Below are positions 59,001 through 64,000 of a stretch of 64,000 bases of DNA, in pieces. Origin of the DNA: Drechmeria coniospora (Eukaryota > Ascomycota > Sordariomycetes > Hypocreales > Ophiocordycipitaceae); assembly GCF_001625195.1 (NCBI RefSeq), contig NC_054391.1, positions 5,157,157-5,221,156 of the forward strand. The letters are read 5' to 3'. Position 1 is the stretch's first letter. Every line of letters begins with the position of its first letter. The notes beneath the pieces are model-generated. The model worked only from the letters and a program-made list of their open reading frames with translations. It made no database searches and was not told the origin of the DNA. Both the position numbers and the translations under genes were made by a program.

Positions 59001-59400
59001 AGACGTCGCTCTCGGCATCTTCGTCGTTGTCGGATTCTCCTGGTCTAATCTTCACCGCGCCGACACCTTCGTCCAAGTCCTCTTCTCCTTCTGCATCCTC
59101 GTCGATTTCTTCGTCATCCTCATCGCGGTCCGGTGCGGCACTGCCAACTATGATTTGTCGAGCAAGAAGATCGTTGTCTTCTTCGCCAGAGGCATCCTGA
59201 TCCAGCTCCTCGCCAGAGGCATCTCGGTCGCTGAGAACTTCATCGTCGTCGCCATAATCTTGTCGAGAGGCGCTCCTTGCACGTCGTGCATTCGACCTCG
59301 TACTACTACCAGCAGCGCTGTACACAGTATCAAACTCGGCGTCCTCGGCGCGCAAGACACTCTGCTGCAGCTCCTCCTCCATCGCCTGTGCACTGGACAT
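56085..59400 (-). CDS. SAS3: MYST histone acetyltransferase with PHD finger, SAS3/Mst2-like (3 exons)
   Basis: Catalytic subunit of a NuA3-type complex that acetylates histone H3 to promote transcription. Exons about 59400-58806, 58744-58697 and 58642-56085 give 1066 residues. An acidic N-terminal region leads to a PHD finger at about 170-228, whose ligands come from all three exons: CIFC and CSRC (exon 1), HQQC (exon 2) and CPDC (exon 3). The MYST domain has its C2HC zinc finger (CEFCLKYM ... HKLKC), the catalytic cysteine region NNVSCILTLPIHQ, the acetyl-CoA loop QRKGYGNLLIDFSY and the catalytic glutamate region GSPEKPLSDMG. The disordered C-terminal tail has several basic patches. The start at 59400 (MSSAQAMEEELQQS) is preferred; an in-frame ATG lies 150 bases upstream but adds leader-like sequence. 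MYST identity is certain, SAS3 is likely. Confidence 0.92.
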
Positions 59401-60078
59401 GGTTACACCTGCTTCGGAGAACAATTTGAGCAGACAGCCGGCTCCAGTTCGGGCATGTCGGTATAAACGAGTGTGGCGCAGATCGATATACGTTATCAAG
59501 TTCCGAGCATGGTGAAGCAGCGAACGCGGTTTTCGGGCGACGAGGTACAATGCTGTGATTCCTGCGCATCAGACAGGTCACTTTGCGCAAGAAAAAAAAG
59601 CAACAAGACTCACCTTCTGCTCGGATGCGAGGAAACAAGAGGATGAGACGTGCACAGCAGTTGGTTTTGGTTGCGAAGCCCCAGATAACGTGGAGTCGGT
59701 CGCGTCTGCGTCTGTCACCAGTTGGTCAGTCGCGGGAAGCTGGTCGCTACAGTGCGTGTGAGGCAGCAAACGTTGCTGCCTCGTAGATGCTTCGTAAGCC
59801 GCCCAGCAGCGTAGCGGTTGTGAAACAGTGCGGGAGAAATTTATTCTCACGGTACGCCGACCAGGGTGTTGACTGTTCAGGCCTCAGGCATCGACCAATC
59901 AGTGATGTCGAGACAACCGATTGCCGCAAGCTACATTTCGAGAACAGCATTTCGAGTGCACAGAACGACGACGCACCGCCATTTCACACGAGGCCTACGA
60001 GTAAGGAGGCCTTTGTCGAAAGACATTAGTTACGAAATAATCAGCCATCCAAGCCTGCTCGAGCAGCGCAACGCAGCA
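59401..60078. other. Divergent spacer between the MYST gene and the complex I subunit gene
   Basis: About 680 bp of shared promoter. No GTAC island or clear motif is present. Short frames on both strands are not supported. Confidence 0.5.
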
Positions 60079-60584
60079 ATGCCGGTCCCATTCGAGGCGT
60101 TGCTTCCCTACGCCATCATGATTACCGTTTGTGCATCCAGAAGACTCCCCAGCCATGGACAAGGCAAGGTCTGATGGTTTCTAGATGTTTGGCGTGACGG
60201 GTACCGGCCTTGCTGCCGTCAAGAAGTGGCGAAACGAGGGCAAGCGCCCGCGATACTCCCTGGATCAATGGGATAGGGTTTGTCTTCTCCGTTGTCCTTG
60301 ACACATATCGCGGTGATTGCTAACTACTGTTGCAGCAAAGTAAGGCAACTTCCATCACCAAGAGAAATATTTTACCGAGAAAACTGCAAGAAATACTGAC
60401 TGGTTACCCCAGTGATGGAGCGCGACCGCCGGCTTACCGGAACGCTGCGAGGGCAGACCAATCTTCCCGAAGCACCATTGGGATTTGAGCTAAGCAATGG
60501 TTGGAGAGTAAGCGATCCAGAAACGGCCGATGCAATGATTCCCAATGCTCATGATCTGTGTAGATGGAAAAACGATTCTCCTAA
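60079..60584 (+). CDS. NADH:ubiquinone oxidoreductase MWFE/NDUFA1-type subunit (5 exons)
   Basis: Small accessory subunit of mitochondrial complex I with a single membrane anchor. Exons 60079-60126, 60185-60277, 60336-60339, 60413-60507 and 60564-60584 join to 86 residues: MPVPFEALLPYAIMIT/MFGVTGTG, then AVKKWRNEGKRPRYSLDQWD, R-Q-MMERDRRLTGTLRGQTN, GFELSNGWR/MEKRFS. The membrane helix is at about 9-28, with the charged part on the far side. Length and order fit the fungal homologues of NDUFA1. Exon 3 is only 4 nt (CAAA), flanked by GT-AG introns of 58 and 73 bp; without it WDR and MERDRR cannot be joined in frame. Four introns in 261 coding bases is the highest intron density in the window. 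It is transcribed away from the MYST gene and converges on NCS6. Confidence 0.9.
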
Positions 60585-61048
60585 CTTACAACCGACAAGA
60601 TTACCGAGTGCTGCGATACATGGCCATTAAATGCTCGGGGACAAATGGATACCCCTGGACGGAGTTTGGGGAAGCCGAATATTACCAATGCAGCAGCGTT
60701 TTGTTGTTAAAAGTATCCATTGGTATTCAGTCTGCAGTCATGTGATTGTGACAAACTCCCCGGATATGCTGGGCGTACACGCCAGGCCATGCGCTTTTGG
60801 GGGGAAGAGCTAGGGTCAATGAACGTTGTCGAGCAGTTATCAAGGGAGAATCTAGGCTATGGCAACTGTAATCACAATGTGTAGATCAAATTGGAAGGTG
60901 CCAGATGCGTACTATTTTCACTGAGCCGATGCTTTCCAAGTGAGGGTTTTGGAGCCATGACCCCTGGACGCCGCACGAACGTGCAGTTTCAAGTGCGACC
61001 CTATGTCTACAGAAGTGGAAAGGAACGTGGTAAGAGATTGGACTATGG
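60585..61048. other. Convergent spacer between the complex I subunit gene and NCS6
   Basis: About 460 bp of trailer DNA with no supported gene, no GTAC island and no clear repeat. Confidence 0.5.
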
Positions 61049-62206
61049 TTATAGAATAGGGATATCTGCCCTGTTCTTGTTTAACCCTTCCAAGAGCATG
61101 CATGCTTGGCACATGAGTTGGCTCGACATGTACCCGCACTTGACGCAGTGACCAAGCGTCTGCTCGTCTCGCCTCCGAGTCCGAACAGGGAGCTTAACAG
61201 AACCATCGTCCTTTGGCTTGCCGTTTGACGTAATTTCCTTCTCAAGGCTCTCGACTTTCGGCTGGTTCTTGAATGCGGCCTCCATCTGAGCCATTTCGCC
61301 GCCCGACGAACGCCCATCGGCAGACCCGCAGCCTCCCATCCCCTCGCCTTCATCGCAATCACACGAGCGCTGCCCCTTGTCTGGTGTCAGCCTGGCCATA
61401 TCTTCACCACTTCTGACAATGTCCAGTATGGAACTGGGCCGAACCCTCTCCAGGCTTTTTATCAAGGTCCTCGCCGTTCCTCTGAACGCTTCTGGGCTGT
61501 ATATGCATTCAGTACTGAAGTAGTCCAATTTCTTGTGGTGAGCGTAGAGAACAATCTCCTTTTCGTATGCGTACTTGAGCGGTTTGCTCCTCTTCACCTC
61601 GCTAGACGAACTTCCCGTCACGATGCTAGTACAACGCGACAAGCGAGGTACGTCGCCTCGGAGGAGGTTCATCAGGACCGTCTCGGCTACATCATCAGCA
61701 TTGTGTCCCGTGACAACGTGCTTGATGCCGAGCATATTGGCGCCTCGATCGAGAGCCTGTCGACGAAACACGCCACAGTAGGTGCAGTTTCTTTTTTTCC
61801 CAATGGTTTCCACGACCTGGTCCATGGTCCAGCCATAGAGCTCATCGTATCCGACGATTTTTAGCGGCATGTCATACTGAGTCGCATTCCGCTTAACCGT
61901 TTCGAGGGAGTCGTCTCGATACCCTTTGATGCCCTCGTCTATACTTAGCAGAACGAGTTCCAGCTGGTACTTGTGGCGTTCGTTCAGTGTCTTGAGTACT
62001 GACGCCAAGACGGTGGAATCTTTGCCGCCGGATGCTCCTATCGCCACTCGTTCGCCTGGGTAGAACAGCTTGGATGAGATGATGGTGTGATGAACCTCGA
62101 GTTCGAAAACCGAAATAAAACAGTCTCGGCATAGTTTGTCATGATTTTTCGGTCTCTTGACAACTGCCTTGTTGGTCTGACACCGGCTGCAAGTCGTGGG
62201 TGGCAT
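61049..62206 (-). CDS. NCS6: Cytoplasmic tRNA 2-thiolation protein 1 (single exon)
   Basis: ATP-dependent thiolase of the Ncs6-Ncs2 (CTU1-CTU2) complex, which adds sulfur from Urm1 to U34 of tRNA Lys, Glu and Gln in the cytosol. It is a single exon of 385 residues, close to family length. Zinc-binding cysteines: CSRC at 6-9 and CRDC at 26-29. The PP-loop SGGKDST at 59-65 binds ATP. Further family motifs are [32 protein letters not shown] preceded by a CTYC pair, [19 protein letters not shown], and C-terminal [10 protein letters not shown]...CQAC. A cysteine-rich [13 protein letters not shown] insert precedes the C-terminal zinc motif. It shares a divergent promoter region with the ribosomal protein gene to the right, which suits a translation-linked pair, but that is inference. 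Confidence 0.96.
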   Translation of the reverse strand: MPPTTCSRCQTNKAVVKRPKNHDKLCRDCFISVFELEVHHTIISSKLFYPGERVAIGASGGKDSTVLASVLKTLNERHKYQLELVLLSIDEGIKGYRDDSLETVKRNATQYDMPLKIVGYDELYGWTMDQVVETIGKKRNCTYCGVFRRQALDRGANMLGIKHVVTGHNADDVAETVLMNLLRGDVPRLSRCTSIVTGSSSSEVKRSKPLKYAYEKEIVLYAHHKKLDYFSTECIYSPEAFRGTARTLIKSLERVRPSSILDIVRSGEDMARLTPDKGQRSCDCDEGEGMGGCGSADGRSSGGEMAQMEAAFKNQPKVESLEKEITSNGKPKDDGSVKLPVRTRRRDEQTLGHCVKCGYMSSQLMCQACMLLEGLNKNRADIPIL

Positions 62207-63182
62207 TGTGAAATGGTTGGCAAGAAAAGGAGGCAGAGCAGGCCTGCAAAGGTTGCGCGACGAATCGCTCTGATGCGCTGCAGTGCCTCGACGGAAGGAT
62301 TTGGCCTTGAAATCTGATTTATCGCTTTTTCATACGAAACGAGACGGAAATGTTTGCGATCAGGACCTTGCTATCGTGCAAGTACTTCTTCGTTTTGATC
62401 GTTTTCCTGGCGAAGGTAGCGTCACGACATGTCGAGGACTAGAATGAGTAAGTACTAATAGGTACGGAGTAATACGGCCAAGACGTCTCAATTGTACTAA
62501 GTCCAGTATTTGAATCCACTACGGAGTAGTGCGGATACTTACTGTAGTTGTACTCCATACTTAAGTATGTACTCCGTATGTACAGTACTCCGTACTTACG
62601 GAGTACAATGCGTTGTACCTAAGTAAGTAAGTACTTTGGTGCAAAGCTCTGCGGTACGGAGAATTACATGTACTTAGTACGGAGTAGGTGTACTGTACTC
62701 CGTACATGTACTTAATTACGGGGTACTTGGTTCAAGTACTGTACTCGTTTGCACGGAGTAATAATAGGAGTACTTACATGCACGGAGTTTGTAAATGTTC
62801 AAGTAATTGATTACAGTACGGAGTTTGGAGTAATTACTTACTTATGTAAGTACTTATGTACTGTACGTACAGTACTTACGTACAGTACTTATGTACTGTA
62901 CGTACAGTACTTACGTACAGTACTTACGTACAGTACAGTAATGCTTGCTTGTACTTCCGTTAGTACCGAAGGTGAACAGTGACGGAGAATCACGTGACGT
63001 AACGAAATATGAGCCACAGTAACGATGCTGCGCCACTGTGGGTTGAGCTGAGTGTGGCACATGAGCCCTAATTTTTCACCCACGACCAGAAATCGACTTT
63101 TCCGTTGTTCCTCTTCGCACCACCCACTTCGGCATCAACGACTTCTGCTCCTCACGACCGAGCACTGCCGCCCAAGGAAAAG
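62207..63182. promoter_or_regulatory. Divergent promoter between NCS6 and the eL8 gene
   Basis: It contains GTAC island I (62440-62960, listed), then a TCACGTGA octamer at 62990-62997 fused to TGACGT, and AGCCCTAA at 63064-63071, which on the other strand reads TTAGGGCT, the Tbf1-type word known from fungal ribosomal-protein promoters. The eL8 leader after it is pyrimidine-rich, normal for such genes. Factor assignments are inferred from motif alone. Confidence 0.45.
62440..62960. repeat. GTAC-rich intergenic island I with a perfect 35-bp tandem duplication
   Basis: The densest island: nearly every ten bases contain GTAC or ACGGAGTA. A 35-bp unit is present twice without mismatch (62851-62885 and 62886-62920), followed by a 13-bp partial copy. 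Each unit contains the 12-bp palindrome CTGTACGTACAG. The words TACTCCGTA and ACGGAGTA alternate in inverted order at 62530-62720, permitting hairpins. No coding capacity. Confidence 0.8.
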
Positions 63183-64000
63183 ATGGTAAGTTCTTCTTGA
63201 TGACGACTGTTCTCTAGCAGCCACATACCACAAGTCGACTGTGCGAAAGTGCAATTGGACATGAGCGCAATCAATCGTCGCTCGCGACGTGTTGGAACTT
63301 CCGCCTCGTCCGTCGTGACTTGGTGATGAATTGGCTGGAGTCGCGATGGCGTGCTGAAATGCCGCGTCGTGTTCTCACTAGAGTTCAGAGAAGACCGTTA
63401 GCTCGAGCAACTCGCTGATGTCTTCTTTTCTCAATGACAGCCTCCCAAGACTGGAAAGAAGGTGGCCCCGGCCCCTTTCCCTCAGGGAAAGGCCGGCTCG
63501 AAGAAGGCTCCCAAGGTTCGTACAAAGCCCCGAAAACCATAGTCGGTGTCGCATGAGCTGACGGAGGTCCGCGCAGAACCCTCTCATCGAGAAGCGCCCC
63601 CGAAACTTCGGCATCGGCCAGGACATTCAGCCCAGCCGCAACCTGTCTCGCATGGTTAAGTGGCCCGAGTATGTCCGCCTTCAGCGCCAGAGGAAAATCC
63701 TCCACATGCGCCTCAAGGTCCCTCCTTCCCTGGCCCAGTTCCAGCACGTCCTCGACCGCAACACGGCCGCTCAAGCCTTCAAGCTCCTCAACAAGTACCG
63801 CCCGGAGACCAAGTCGGAGAAGAAGGAGCGTCTCCTGAAGGAGGCCACGGCCGTCAAGGACGGCAAGAAGAAGGAGGATGTCAGCAAGAAGCCCTACGCG
63901 GTCAAGTACGGCCTGAACCACGTCGTCGGCCTCATCGAGAACAAGAAGGCTTCCCTCGTCCTCATCCCCAATGACGTCGACCCCATCGAGCTCGTCGTCT
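63183..64000 (+). CDS. RPL8: 60S ribosomal protein eL8 (L7a/Rpl8), 3' part beyond the window
   Basis: Large-subunit ribosomal protein of the L7Ae/L30e fold. Exon 1 is the ATG alone (63183-63185), exon 2 is 63441-63515 and exon 3 runs from 63577 past the window edge; 167 residues are visible of about 255 expected. Diagnostic segments: [71 protein letters not shown], and [20 protein letters not shown] with the start of the L7Ae RNA-binding core ([15 protein letters not shown]). Intron 1 is 255 bp, three to four times the size of every other intron here, and has box C/D-like words. Intron 2 is 61 bp. The gene is truncated only by the window, not broken. Confidence 0.95.

Noticed and set aside
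62440..62960. CRISPR-like or transposon interpretation of the GTAC islands
   Set aside because: Repeats are not regularly spaced with unique spacers, the organism is a eukaryote, and no transposase, terminal repeats or target-site duplication is visible.
1..64000. tRNA, 5S rRNA or biosynthetic gene cluster
   Set aside because: I looked by eye for B-box-like GGTTCGAATCC, dispersed 5S sequence and NRPS/PKS/terpene signatures and found none; a covariance-model search would settle the RNA genes.

Overview
This is a 64 kb stretch of nuclear chromosome from a filamentous ascomycete (Pezizomycotina, most likely Sordariomycetes; I cannot name the genus). The evidence is GC-rich coding sequence with GC-ending codons, 18 protein genes on both strands without operons, many short introns (nearly all 54 to 83 bp, with GT..CTAAC/CTGAC-like branch..AG ends), and gene families in their typical filamentous-fungal form (a joined NUP98-NUP96 precursor, ATG13 with a long disordered tail, ESCRT-0 Hse1, an epsin, an IBTK-like ankyrin/RCC1/BTB protein, a DUF7918-type protein). 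I infer 42 introns by joining frames so that the conserved family sequence continues across each junction.

Layout. 0.7-7.5 kb: NOT1, scaffold of the CCR4-NOT deadenylase (minus). 8.4-11.4: an Imp2/Hof1/Cdc15-type F-BAR/SH3 septation protein (plus). 12.8-14.1: seipin (plus). 15.3-17.1: a DUF7918-like unknown (plus). 19.2-19.9: NTF2 (plus). 21.1-24.3: a SNF2-family ATPase (plus). 25.7-30.4: the ankyrin/RCC1/BTB protein (plus). 32.0-33.0: mitochondrial 2-oxodicarboxylate carrier (plus). 35.6-38.6: ATG13 (plus). 39.6-41.8: HSE1 (plus). 42.6-43.3: a SET-domain protein (minus). 43.8-49.8: NUP145 (minus). 51.0-51.8: centrin CDC31 (plus). 52.4-54.3: epsin (minus). 56.1-59.4: a PHD + MYST acetyltransferase, SAS3-like (minus). 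60.1-60.6: complex I MWFE/NDUFA1 subunit (plus). 61.0-62.2: NCS6/CTU1 tRNA thiolase (minus). 63.2-end: ribosomal protein eL8, cut by the window edge (plus).

The genes are housekeeping genes and I see no biosynthetic cluster, defence island, intact transposon, CRISPR array, tRNA or rRNA gene. Thematic links (two endocytic/endosomal ubiquitin-binding adaptors, HSE1 and epsin; two nuclear-transport genes, NTF2 and NUP145; several chromatin or mRNA factors) are probably chance neighbours.

The least explained material is intergenic. About ten spacers hold AT-richer islands packed with GTAC tetramers and the palindromic word TACTCCGTACGGAGTA, including perfect tandem copies, and these stop short of coding sequence. 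Other points of note are a 4-nt microexon, two start-codon-only first exons, stop-free introns that keep the frame (easily annotated as protein), a probable GC-AG intron, a long eL8 intron with box C/D-like motifs, and three TCACGTGA octamers in promoters.
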